A stretch of DNA of 64,000 bases, taken from positions 1-64,000 of the forward strand of contig NZ_MPSB01000012.1 in NCBI RefSeq assembly GCF_001981525.1, written 5' to 3'. Under the pieces are notes generated by a model. The model made no database searches. It worked only from the letters and a program-made list of their open reading frames with translations, and was not told where the DNA came from. Below, in pieces: positions 9,422 to 17,579 of the stretch. This DNA comes from Sphingomonas jeddahensis. Lineage in GTDB: Bacteria; Pseudomonadota; Alphaproteobacteria; Sphingomonadales; Sphingomonadaceae. The position numbers and the translations under genes were made by a program. Each line of letters opens with the position of its first letter. Within the stretch, counting starts at the first letter, position 1.

Positions 9422-9799
9422 ATGGCCTATCTTGCCTTCGACGAATTCGGTGCCGTCCAGCAGGCCGCAACGCCCGATCGTGCGGCCGACGATCGCCTGT
9501 CCGCGCTCGAATGGGCCGTTGTCGTGCTCGCCCGTCGCGACACGCTGGCGACGCTGCGCGAACCCGGCCGCTTGTCCGTGGCGCTGGGCAATCTCTTTGG
9601 CAAACGGCCCAACCCGCGCCTCGCTGATCCGCGGCTCGAGGCGCTGCGCCGGCTGGCGGTGCTGACCTGGCATGATCGGATCGCTGTGCCGGCGCAGGAG
9701 ATCGCGGACTTTCTCGCGGCTGGCTTCACCAACGGTCAATATGAGACCCTGCGCGCCAGCATCCGTGCGGCGGCGTTCAACAAGGCGCAACGCGCATAA
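9422..9799 (+). CDS. Conserved small hypothetical protein
   Basis: 125 aa, with a strong ribosome site (AAAAGGGGAAA) ahead of ATG 9422. It is soluble and mainly helical, with segments such as LSALEWAVVVLARRDTLATL, RLEALRRLAVLTWH and AQEIADFLAAGFTNGQYETL and no signal peptide or catalytic motif. The N-terminus MAYLAFDEFGAVQQA is unusual in being acidic and aromatic. It is the first gene behind the TetR-controlled promoter at 9165, so its expression is probably induced by the TetR ligand. No function can be named. Confidence 0.75.
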   Translation: MAYLAFDEFGAVQQAATPDRAADDRLSALEWAVVVLARRDTLATLREPGRLSVALGNLFGKRPNPRLADPRLEALRRLAVLTWHDRIAVPAQEIADFLAAGFTNGQYETLRASIRAAAFNKAQRA

Positions 9800-9990
9800 A
9801 CGTGCATGGCAAGATCGAGGACGCGGCTGGGCCAGTCGCCCTGGGCGCACGCGACAGCAATCTGCTGCGCCAGCCTGCGCAACCTCGCCGAGCTGATCAT
9901 ACCCGGTGCTGAAAGCGCGGCGCTGATCGGCTGCTCCATGCAAAGCGACAAGGCCCGGAGCCGGCAGAGGACGTGGTCGCCGAGCGGCAT
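9736..9990 (-). CDS. Small hypothetical protein
   Basis: 84 aa from ATG 9990 (an in-frame ATG at 10039 would add 16 residues). The frame fills an otherwise empty stretch between the gene at 9422 and the sigma factor at 10057, has high GC at codon third positions, and gives a plausible helical protein (MPLGDHVLCRLRALSLCMEQ, then SSARLRRLAQQIAVACAQGD). Its 3' end overlaps the 3' end of the convergent gene by 64 bp. No clear ribosome site is visible and I recognise no domain, so it may be spurious. Confidence 0.4.
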   Translation of the reverse strand: MPLGDHVLCRLRALSLCMEQPISAALSAPGMISSARLRRLAQQIAVACAQGDWPSRVLDLAMHVYARCALLNAAARMLARRVSY

Positions 9991-10056
9991 GTCATTAGCG
10001 TGTAACAGCAACGCTCTTAGCGGCGGCCTTCTTTCCATGGGGAACTCACCGGACGA

Positions 10057-10632
10057 ATGCCGGGCAAGCCTGAAGTTGTCCGCTGGGTCGCGCATCATGT
10101 CCTGCCGCACGAAGCCGACGTGCGACGCTGGCTGATCCGTCATGCGGGCAACCCTGACGACGCTGACGACATCATCCAGCACGCTTACTGCCGCCTCGCC
10201 GAGCTCGACTATATCGGCCATATTCGAAGCGGCCGGCGCTACTTCTTCACGACCGCCAAGTCGCTCCTGATCGAACGGTTGCGCCGTTCGCGCATCGTCC
10301 AATTCCGCGCGATGACGGATTTGGATGTGTCGTCCATCATGGATGAAAGTCCGTCGCCGGAAACGGTCGCCGGCGACAGGTTGGAGCTGCAGCATGTGCT
10401 CGATCTGCTCGATACGCTGCCGCCAGCCTATCGCGAGGTGCTTCACCTCAGGCGGATCGAGGGGCTGTCGCAGAAGGAGGCGGCAGCGCGGCTGGATGTG
10501 AGCGAGAATGTGATAGAAAATAATGTCGCCCGGGGATTGAGGATGTTGCTGAAGGCGCTCGCCGAGCGCGGCGTGTCCCACGCGCCCCAGGCCGAGCCGC
10601 CGGTACGGAGGACGCATGTCCCGAACCGATGA
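10057..10632 (+). CDS. ECF RNA polymerase sigma factor, FecI-like
   Basis: 191 aa. Region 2 is recognisable (HEADVRRWLIRHAGNPDDAD, DIIQHAYCRLAEL, the core-binding helix). Region 4 has LDTLPPAYREVLHLRRIEGL followed by the helix-turn-helix SQKEAAARLDVSENVIENNV. The FecR-type gene overlaps its last 17 bases, and an STN-domain TonB receptor follows. This is the standard trans-envelope signalling trio: ligand bound by the receptor is passed through FecR to release this sigma factor. In this locus the regulated output probably includes the receptor and the phoD gene behind it. Iron is the usual cue for FecI, but the gene neighbours here point to a phosphate ester. Confidence 0.92.
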   Translation: MPGKPEVVRWVAHHVLPHEADVRRWLIRHAGNPDDADDIIQHAYCRLAELDYIGHIRSGRRYFFTTAKSLLIERLRRSRIVQFRAMTDLDVSSIMDESPSPETVAGDRLELQHVLDLLDTLPPAYREVLHLRRIEGLSQKEAAARLDVSENVIENNVARGLRMLLKALAERGVSHAPQAEPPVRRTHVPNR

Positions 10633-11569
10633 AGCCGCCGCTTGGGCGGCACGGCTCGACGCTGCGGCACTGGAGGCGTCCGCCCGATCCGAACTCGATG
10701 CCTGGCTGGCGTCCGATCCGCTGAACAAGGGCGCCTTGTTGCGCGCGCAAGCGATGCTGTGCCTCGTCTATGACGCGCCGGGCAAGGCGCCGGCCGAAGC
10801 GCCCGCGCCCGCCGTTGCGCCACCGCGTCGCCGCCATCGCTGGGCACTCGCCGCATTGCCCGCTGCCGCCGCGCTCGCCGGCGTGGCGGTGACGACCGCA
10901 TGGAAGCAACCCGATCACGCGCGCTTCGCCACCGAGACTGGCGAGATCCGCCGCGTCGCGCTGGAGGATGGATCGCGCGCGATCATCAACACCGACACGC
11001 GCATGGATACCGCAATCGACGGCAGCGAGCGGCTGGTCGCGCTCGATACGGGTGAGGCTTGGTTTCAGGTCGCCAAGGACAAGAGCCGCCCCTTCGTGGT
11101 CAGCGCCGGGCCGATCCGCGTGCGCGCGACCGGCACCGCCTTTGCCGTGCGCCGCGATGCCGATGCGGTCACCGTCACGGTGACCGAGGGAGCGGTGGAG
11201 ATATGGAACACCGCCGCGCCCGGTCGCCGCACGCCTGCACGCGCTGGTCAATCCGCCAAAATAGCGCTCGCCATGCCCGCAAACAGCCTGCTCACGCTCG
11301 CCCGCGCCCAAGACAGCGCGCTCGCCTGGCGCGACGGCGATATCGTGCTTGACGGCATGACGCTCGGTCAGGCCGCGGCGGAATTCAATCGCTACAATCT
11401 GCGCAAGATCCGCGTCGAGGCACCGGGTGCGACCGACACGCCGATGCTGGGATACTTCAAGATCAACCAGCCGGAGCAATTTGCGCTGGCAGCATCGGGC
11501 ATTGTGCACGGAACCGTACGCCACGACGGTAACAACATCGTCATAACAACGTCAGAAATTAGTAACTAA
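10616..11569 (+). CDS. FecR-family anti-sigma factor / signal transducer
   Basis: 317 aa, GGAGGAC before ATG 10616, overlapping the sigma gene by 17 bp. The cytoplasmic N-terminal DUF4880-like segment (TDEAAAWAARLDAAALEASA, ELDAWLASDPLNKGAL) binds sigma. One membrane helix follows at about 75-97 (WALAALPAAAALAGVAVTTA). The periplasmic FecR domain has FATETGEIRRVALEDGSRAI, LDTGEAWFQVAKD, PFVVSAGPIRVRATGTAFAV. The C-terminal ~80 residues (GMTLGQAAAEFNRYNLRKI, then a segment ending GNNIVIT) resemble the STN/DUF4974 contact module. It transmits receptor occupancy to the sigma factor. Confidence 0.92.
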   Translation: MSRTDEAAAWAARLDAAALEASARSELDAWLASDPLNKGALLRAQAMLCLVYDAPGKAPAEAPAPAVAPPRRRHRWALAALPAAAALAGVAVTTAWKQPDHARFATETGEIRRVALEDGSRAIINTDTRMDTAIDGSERLVALDTGEAWFQVAKDKSRPFVVSAGPIRVRATGTAFAVRRDADAVTVTVTEGAVEIWNTAAPGRRTPARAGQSAKIALAMPANSLLTLARAQDSALAWRDGDIVLDGMTLGQAAAEFNRYNLRKIRVEAPGATDTPMLGYFKINQPEQFALAASGIVHGTVRHDGNNIVITTSEISN

Positions 11570-11641
11570 AAACTTCTTCGTTCCGCTGACGGAAAAGGCT
11601 GCCCAGGTCGTCAAGAGGTCCAAAACCTTTTGGGGGCGTCA

Positions 11642-14536
11642 ATGTTCAAGTCAGTTTTTGCGACGCGGTGTGCAGCGGCGCTGCTTGCCGGAACCACCTT
11701 TGCCAGCGCAGGGGCGAGCGTCGCGCAGGCCGCGACGATGGTGCGCGACTTTTCCGTGCCCGCCGGGCCGGCGCTGTCGTCGGTGCCACAGTTCGCGCGT
11801 CAGGCCGGCATCCAGATCCTGATGTCCGCCAATGCCGCACAGGGCGTGCGCACGCGTGCCGTGAAGGGCAGCCACAAGGCGCGGAGCGGGCTGGAGCGAA
11901 TGCTGAACGGCACCGGCCTGCGCATAGCCAGCTGGAATGGTGACGTGGTGACGCTCGCCGTGGAGGAGCCGGCAACGGCGCCGGATGACGATCAACAGGA
12001 CGCGCGCAATGTCGGATCGGAGGAAATCCTCGTCATCGGCATCACTTCGCCGTTCCGTTCAAAGGGTAATTCCACGACCATCGTGGAATCGGTTGTCTAT
12101 GATGATGTGGAGACGCTGACGGCAGACGGCTCGATCGCCGGCCTGCTCACCCAGCTACCTGGAATCAGCACCGTCGAGGACGGCGAATATCCCCGCTATG
12201 TCACCGTGCGCGGCATCTCGCCCGATCTCAACCACACCACCATCGACGGCCTGACGCTGGCGACGGTGGGCGAAAGCGGCGCGGGCACCCGGCGCGTCAA
12301 CCTCCAGCTGCTGCCCAGCGACCTGTCGGGCCGCGTCGACCTGTTCAAGACCTTCACCGCCGAGCAGGACGGCGGCGCCATCGGCGGCGCGATCAACATC
12401 GTCACCCGCAGCGCCTTCGACAAGCGCGCGCAGGACCTCTTCCTGGACGTGTATGGCCTTTATCGCACCATGGAAGGTGAGGGCGGCAGCAATTCCTATG
12501 GCGAGCCGCGCAAACACTGGGGCTATGGCGTCAAGGGCAATTACGCCACCCGCTTCGGCGCCAACGAGGAGTTCGGCGTCATTGTCTCAGGCCGTTATGA
12601 AAGCACACCGCGCAACTTCTCGCAGAATTGGCAGAATACGAAGCGCTTCTTCACCGACGACAATCGCCCCATCGCACGCCCCGACCCCGAACTCGGCTGG
12701 AATGGCCGCGCGCTGCCCGGGAACTTCGGCTATGGCACATATGCTGACGTGTCGGACACTTACGGCGGGTCGGCGAAGCTCGAATATCGCGCCGCGGACG
12801 ACAGCGTGCAGGCGAGCATCATCGGCTATGATTATGTTCGCAAGCAGGACCAGTCGACCAACATCAACTATGTCGACACCGCCAATTTCGTCGAGGACCA
12901 GACGCCGACCAGCGGCCGCATGCGCATCAGCCAGCTGGTCGAGAATTATCGCCATAACCAGTATCGCCGTGAGAACCGCGGCATCCTGACCAACGCTGCA
13001 TTCGAGGTGGGCGACACGCGCGTCACCGCCCGCACCGGCCTGACCGAAGAGACGTTCCGTGATTGGGAGCCGTATGTCAGCATCCTGACCAACCCGACCG
13101 GCTATTATCTCACTTACGACGCGCCGGAGGGCGAGATCCCGACGCTGCGCGGGATCGAGGATCCCTCCGTGCTGCTTGGCGCACCCTATCGCATGAACGC
13201 GCAGCGCGATGTGTACAGCAACGCCCGCCAGCGGGTGTTCAACACGCGTATGGACGTGCTCAACAATGTCGAGCGCGGCTCGCGCGGGCTTGGCTATGTC
13301 ACTGGTTGGGAATTCCGCCGGCTCGACATGCGCAAGAACATCGATCGCGTCGATCGCAGTGTCTTGGGCACGATCAACGATTATATCTACGATGCCGGTT
13401 ATCGCCCGCCGCAAAGCCCGCATTCCTACGCCTGGCTAGACTTCAACCGTTATTATGACGAACGCTGGAACAGCTTCCCCGTCAATGCGTCCGCCAGCCG
13501 GCACAACAGCCTGACGTCGGACTATCGTTATCAGGAGGATCTGTTCACCGGCTATCTCTCGCTACACTATAACCTGCCGAACACCACGATCGTCGGCGGC
13601 GTGCGTTACGAGAACGTGTCGTTTACGGGCACCACCCCCGTCATCACCAGCGGAAGCGCGACGGGCGAGTTCACGCGCAACGAGGGCGATTACGATTATT
13701 TCCTGCCGTCGCTGAACATCGTCCACCGGCTCGACAATACCAACATCCGCCTGTCCTATTCGCAGACGCTCGGCCGCCCAACGCCCAACAGCATCGCCGC
13801 CGCCGAAAGCACCACCTGCGGCGACAGCGGCGAGGGCGGTCTGGAATGCACCATCACCCGCGGCAACCCGAACCTGAAGCCGCGCCGCTCGCGCAACCTC
13901 GATGCGACGGTGGAGCATTATTATTCCGGCGTGAACGGGATGCTGCTGCTCGGCTATTTCCACAAGAAGATCAGCGACGACATCTTCACGCTGCGACAGG
14001 AAGAAGTGATCGACGGCGATCTCTATACCATCCGTCAGCCGCTCAACGCCGCAAGTTCGCAGATCCAGGGCGTCGAATTCGCCTGGGTGCATCGTTCGCT
14101 GCCGGTGCCGGTCGCCGATCACATGGTCGATCTGTCGTTCAACCTGTCGCGCCTCTGGGGCAAGATGAACTACGTCACCGATACTGGGGCACGGGAGCTG
14201 GACCGGCTGGAGTCGCAGCCCAAGTGGATCGGCAACGTTTCCGCGACATATCACATCCCCGCGGTGAACGGCGGCATCCGCGTCAACGCCAATTATCGCG
14301 ATCGCTTCCTCAGCGGCATCGGCGCCAATCCGTGGCAGGACCAAAGCGCGGATTCGCTCACCACGGTGAACCTCGCCGCCTGGCATGACGTGACGAAGAA
14401 CGTCGTGTTCAAGTACGAATGGAACAACCTGTTCGACAACCAGCCGCAGTTCCGCGTCGGCGAGAATGATGATTGGGTGCGCCAGAAGAACGACTACGGC
14501 TCGGCGCTGTTCTTCCACGCCATCATGAAGTTCTGA
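11642..14536 (+). CDS. TonB-dependent receptor with STN signalling domain
   Basis: 964 aa from ATG 11642 (GGGGG six bases before; a TTG at 11630 is less likely). There is a signal peptide to about residue 30 (ATRCAAALLAGTTFASAGAS). The STN domain is at about 35-105 (DFSVPAGPALSSVPQFARQ, GIQILMSANAAQGVRTRAV). The plug (about 120-280) has VESVVYDDVETLTADGSIAG, LLTQLPGISTVED, YVTVRGISPDLNHTTIDG. A 22-strand barrel follows, ending in ALFFHAIMKF with the terminal Phe. It belongs to the large Caulobacter/sphingomonad receptor type rather than the siderophore type. The STN domain makes it the sensor for the sigma/FecR pair upstream. The phoD gene starts 82 bp downstream, suggesting a phosphorylated organic substrate. 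Confidence 0.93.
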   Translation: MFKSVFATRCAAALLAGTTFASAGASVAQAATMVRDFSVPAGPALSSVPQFARQAGIQILMSANAAQGVRTRAVKGSHKARSGLERMLNGTGLRIASWNGDVVTLAVEEPATAPDDDQQDARNVGSEEILVIGITSPFRSKGNSTTIVESVVYDDVETLTADGSIAGLLTQLPGISTVEDGEYPRYVTVRGISPDLNHTTIDGLTLATVGESGAGTRRVNLQLLPSDLSGRVDLFKTFTAEQDGGAIGGAINIVTRSAFDKRAQDLFLDVYGLYRTMEGEGGSNSYGEPRKHWGYGVKGNYATRFGANEEFGVIVSGRYESTPRNFSQNWQNTKRFFTDDNRPIARPDPELGWNGRALPGNFGYGTYADVSDTYGGSAKLEYRAADDSVQASIIGYDYVRKQDQSTNINYVDTANFVEDQTPTSGRMRISQLVENYRHNQYRRENRGILTNAAFEVGDTRVTARTGLTEETFRDWEPYVSILTNPTGYYLTYDAPEGEIPTLRGIEDPSVLLGAPYRMNAQRDVYSNARQRVFNTRMDVLNNVERGSRGLGYVTGWEFRRLDMRKNIDRVDRSVLGTINDYIYDAGYRPPQSPHSYAWLDFNRYYDERWNSFPVNASASRHNSLTSDYRYQEDLFTGYLSLHYNLPNTTIVGGVRYENVSFTGTTPVITSGSATGEFTRNEGDYDYFLPSLNIVHRLDNTNIRLSYSQTLGRPTPNSIAAAESTTCGDSGEGGLECTITRGNPNLKPRRSRNLDATVEHYYSGVNGMLLLGYFHKKISDDIFTLRQEEVIDGDLYTIRQPLNAASSQIQGVEFAWVHRSLPVPVADHMVDLSFNLSRLWGKMNYVTDTGARELDRLESQPKWIGNVSATYHIPAVNGGIRVNANYRDRFLSGIGANPWQDQSADSLTTVNLAAWHDVTKNVVFKYEWNNLFDNQPQFRVGENDDWVRQKNDYGSALFFHAIMKF

Positions 14537-14618
14537 CTGTCGCCGGGGCAGCGCGCCGCCGTGCGATCCGCTGCCCCGATGCTCGCCGATCTGCTCGGCC
14601 TGAGTCAAGGAATATGCC

Positions 14619-16238
14619 ATGTCCCGCATCGACCGCCGCCGCCTGCTCACCGGCCTGATCGTCGCCGGCGGCGGCATCATCGCCGCCCCGCCCTCGTTCG
14701 CCCTCGCGCTGGGCGAGGACAAGGTCCGCCCGCGCAACCTGCGCGAGAACCCGGTATTTCTCACCACCCCGTTCCAGCTCGGCGTCGCCTCCGGCGATCC
14801 GTCAGCAGACGGGTTCGTAATCTGGACGCGCCTCGCGCCCGAGCCGCTCGCGCCGGGCGGCGGGATGCCAATGGTGCCGGTGCTGGTTAATTGGGAAGTC
14901 GCCGCGGACGAACACTTCCGCACGATCGTCGCGAAGGGCGATGCGATCGCCCATCCCGAACTCGGCCACGCCGTCCATGTCGAGGTTGCGGGCCTCGGCC
15001 CCGACCGCCCCTATTGGTATCGCTTCCGCTGCGGGTCGGAGCGCAGCTTCACCGGCCGCAGCCGCACCTTCCCGCTGCCCGGCGCACGCACGGCGCGGGC
15101 GCGCTTCGCCGTCGCGGGGTGCCAGCATTATGAGGAAGGCCATTACACCGCCTGGCGCCGCATTGCCGAAACCCCGCTCGACTTCGTCTTCCACTATGGC
15201 GACTACATCTACGAAGGCCGCGACAATGGCGATGCCACGCGCCTGCTGAACGGCCGCCCGATCAACCCGATCCGCCGCCATACCGGGCAGGAAATCTATT
15301 CGCTCGACGATTATCGCCGCCGCTACGCGCTCTACAAGACCGATCCCGATCTCCAGGCCGCGCACGCCGCCGCGCCGTGGCTGGTCAGCTTCGACGATCA
15401 CGAGATCGACAACAATTGGGCCGCCGACCTGGATCAGGACGGCACGCCGCCCGAAATCTTCCGCCTGCGCCGCGCCGCCGCGATGCAGGCCTATTACGAA
15501 CATATGCCGCTGCGTCGCCGCTCGCTGCCGGTGAACGGCCATATGCAAATGTACCGCCATGCGCGCTTCGGCGACCTGATCGATGCGCATGTGCTCGACA
15601 CGCGGCAATATCGCAGCGACCAGGTCGGCGGCGATCGCGACGGCGTGCCGGTGCCCGAGGTGTTCGCGCAAGACCGCACCATGCTCGGCGCCGCGCAGGA
15701 GAAATGGCTGTACGATGGCCTGTCCCGCAGCGACGCACGGTGGAACCTGATCGCGCAGCAAGTGATGCTGATGGCGATCGGCCGCCGCGACGCACCCGGC
15801 ACCGCCGATCTCGCTTATCCCATGGACGTCTGGTCCGGCTATCGCACGCCGCGCCAACGCCTCCTGCGCCACATTCGGGAGAACAAGCTCACCAACGTCA
15901 TCACGATCAGCGGCGATGCGCACCGCCATTACGCCGGTGACTTGATCCCGGACGACAGCGATCAGCCGGTCGCCAGCGAATATCTCGCCACCTCGGTGAC
16001 GTCAGGCGGCGACGGCACCGATGCCGAGGATGCGCTCGCCCGCTCGATCCGCTTCGGCAACAACCATTTCCTGAAGGCGATGACCGATCGTCGCGGTTAC
16101 CTGTTGTGCGACGTCGATCGCGAGCGCTGGCGCGGCGAGCTCAAGGTGTTGAGCAGCGTCACCGAGCGTCATGGCACGCTCGGCAACCATGCCGTATTCG
16201 TGACGGAACACGGGAGGATCGGCTTGCAGGCAGCATGA
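14619..16238 (+). CDS. phoD: PhoD-family alkaline phosphatase / phosphodiesterase, Tat-exported
   Basis: 539 aa. The N-terminus SRIDRRRLLTGLIVAGGG is a twin-arginine signal, so the enzyme is exported folded to the periplasm. The PhoD N-terminal domain begins at FQLGVASGDPSADGFVIWTR. The metallophosphoesterase core has ARFAVAGCQHYEEGHYTAW, FVFHYGDYIYEG, SFDDHEIDNNWA and ISGDAHRHYAGDL, the Asp/Asn/His ligands for Ca/Fe in this family. PhoD enzymes release phosphate from phosphodiesters and monoesters, including teichoic acids and phospholipid head groups. Located directly after the sigma/FecR/receptor set, it probably hydrolyses what that receptor brings in. Confidence 0.93.
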   Translation: MSRIDRRRLLTGLIVAGGGIIAAPPSFALALGEDKVRPRNLRENPVFLTTPFQLGVASGDPSADGFVIWTRLAPEPLAPGGGMPMVPVLVNWEVAADEHFRTIVAKGDAIAHPELGHAVHVEVAGLGPDRPYWYRFRCGSERSFTGRSRTFPLPGARTARARFAVAGCQHYEEGHYTAWRRIAETPLDFVFHYGDYIYEGRDNGDATRLLNGRPINPIRRHTGQEIYSLDDYRRRYALYKTDPDLQAAHAAAPWLVSFDDHEIDNNWAADLDQDGTPPEIFRLRRAAAMQAYYEHMPLRRRSLPVNGHMQMYRHARFGDLIDAHVLDTRQYRSDQVGGDRDGVPVPEVFAQDRTMLGAAQEKWLYDGLSRSDARWNLIAQQVMLMAIGRRDAPGTADLAYPMDVWSGYRTPRQRLLRHIRENKLTNVITISGDAHRHYAGDLIPDDSDQPVASEYLATSVTSGGDGTDAEDALARSIRFGNNHFLKAMTDRRGYLLCDVDRERWRGELKVLSSVTERHGTLGNHAVFVTEHGRIGLQAA

Positions 16239-16344
16239 TGCGTCGGCCGATCTGAAATGAACGCGCGCGGCCGCTGCATCGATGGCGGCCGGGCTGCTAA
16301 CTCCCCATGTCAGCGAATTCGTCCACGCCGGCGGCGATACGCAG

Positions 16345-16387
16345 CGCACGCTCCCCATCAGAACGTCTTGGCGAAGGGGAGCGTGCG
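16345..16387. terminator. Perfect 12-bp inverted repeat between convergent operons
   Basis: CGCACGCTCCCC (16345-16356) and its exact complement GGGGAGCGTGCG (16376-16387), with a 19-base loop. It lies between phoD (+) and the phospholipase-like gene (-), so a bidirectional terminator or mRNA-stabilising hairpin is likely. There is no T tract on either side, so intrinsic termination is uncertain. Confidence 0.5.
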
Positions 16388-16473
16388 AATACTGGTTGGA
16401 ACGGTGGTGAGGGCGGGTGGGCCTCCGCGTCGCCTTGCGAATGATCCCAGGGACAGTAGCGCCCGCCCTAAGG

Positions 16474-17508
16474 TCAGTGCGCCGCCGGTTCCACGATGGG
16501 GCCGCAGCCGCTCGGGCGGCGGACGGGATTGCATAGCGCCACGGCGCCGTGCGGCATCATCACGCGATAGCCGCCCGGGAGGCGCGCGTCAGGCCACAGA
16601 TAATCGGTGGAGATATAATGCGCGCCGCTGCGGAACGCCGCCTCGCGCGGGCGCGTGTCGTTGGTGCGCGCCTCTCGCGTATTGGCATCGGCGCGCGTGC
16701 GGACCAGAAAGTTCGCCTTCACCGCCTGCTTGATCCGCTCGGCATCCCCAACGGGATCGTTGATCGTCATATAAGCCGCGGCGGGTGACGTCTCGTCGGT
16801 GTTGACGAAGAACACGCGTCCTTCCAGCGAGCGCCGCTTGCCGCGATACAGCGCAACCTTGTCCGGCCCCTGGTCCAGCGCGAACAGGAACTTGCCGCGC
16901 GCGGCCTCCAGCGTCGGCCAGTTGTTGGCCAGCACCGCCTCCCGCAGCGTGGGATATTTGCCCTGCACATCGTCCGGCACGATCAGCTTGGACGGGGCGA
17001 GCATGCTGCGCACTTCCGCATCCAGCGCATCATAAGCCGCTTCGGTGTAAGCCTTGCCCTTGATGAAGCGGCCATTGTCGTTGGTGTTGAACATGAGCAG
17101 GATCGGCACATGGCCGGGGTGCGCGTCGGACCAGTTGCGGATGATCGTCAGGCATTGCACCAGCGTCGCGCAGCTCGATCGATTGTCGAACCCGGCCATA
17201 TGCTGGACCTTGAACCCGGCGCGCCGCATCGCTGGATCGGGCGAGCCGTCGGCGTAGAGGCCGCCTTCCGGATCATACCAGACGTCGAGCTCCAATTGCC
17301 GTGCACCGGCGTCGAGCTGCTCGACAAGCGGGCGATGTGAGTAATCCAGCGCATCGGCGCTCTTTGGATCCGCCGCGCGCAGCTTTGCCATGCGATCGGC
17401 CGGCATCGCCTGTTTGTAGCTGTTGTGCGTGCCCAGCATCACCAGATCGTTGATCCGCACCGGCTCGGCGGCGGTTGGCGTGGCGATCAACAGTGGCAGC
17501 CAGAACAT
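16474..17508 (-). CDS. Secreted phosphatidylinositol-phospholipase C1-like (Ca-dependent) protein
   Basis: 344 aa from ATG 17508, preceded by GAAAGGG; a longer frame to 17556 has no ribosome site. The signal peptide is short (MFWLPLLIATPTAAEPV). Near the N-terminus are INDLVMLGTHNSYKQ, the first catalytic-His strand of PLC-like TIM barrels, and QLDAGARQLELDVWYDPEGG. Later come HPGHVPILLMFNTNDNG and a Ca-PLC-type FVNTDETSP. Proteins of this group are annotated as phosphatidylinositol-specific phospholipase C1-like, though their true substrate is often unproven. It lies 71 bp downstream of a TonB receptor gene on the same strand, so the two are probably co-transcribed. Confidence 0.82.
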   Translation of the reverse strand: MFWLPLLIATPTAAEPVRINDLVMLGTHNSYKQAMPADRMAKLRAADPKSADALDYSHRPLVEQLDAGARQLELDVWYDPEGGLYADGSPDPAMRRAGFKVQHMAGFDNRSSCATLVQCLTIIRNWSDAHPGHVPILLMFNTNDNGRFIKGKAYTEAAYDALDAEVRSMLAPSKLIVPDDVQGKYPTLREAVLANNWPTLEAARGKFLFALDQGPDKVALYRGKRRSLEGRVFFVNTDETSPAAAYMTINDPVGDAERIKQAVKANFLVRTRADANTREARTNDTRPREAAFRSGAHYISTDYLWPDARLPGGYRVMMPHGAVALCNPVRRPSGCGPIVEPAAH

Positions 17509-17579
17509 CGCAACCCTTTCGCGCAGAGGTAGAAAAGAAACGGCTCCCGCCGACATGACCGGCGGGAGCTCCGTGACGA

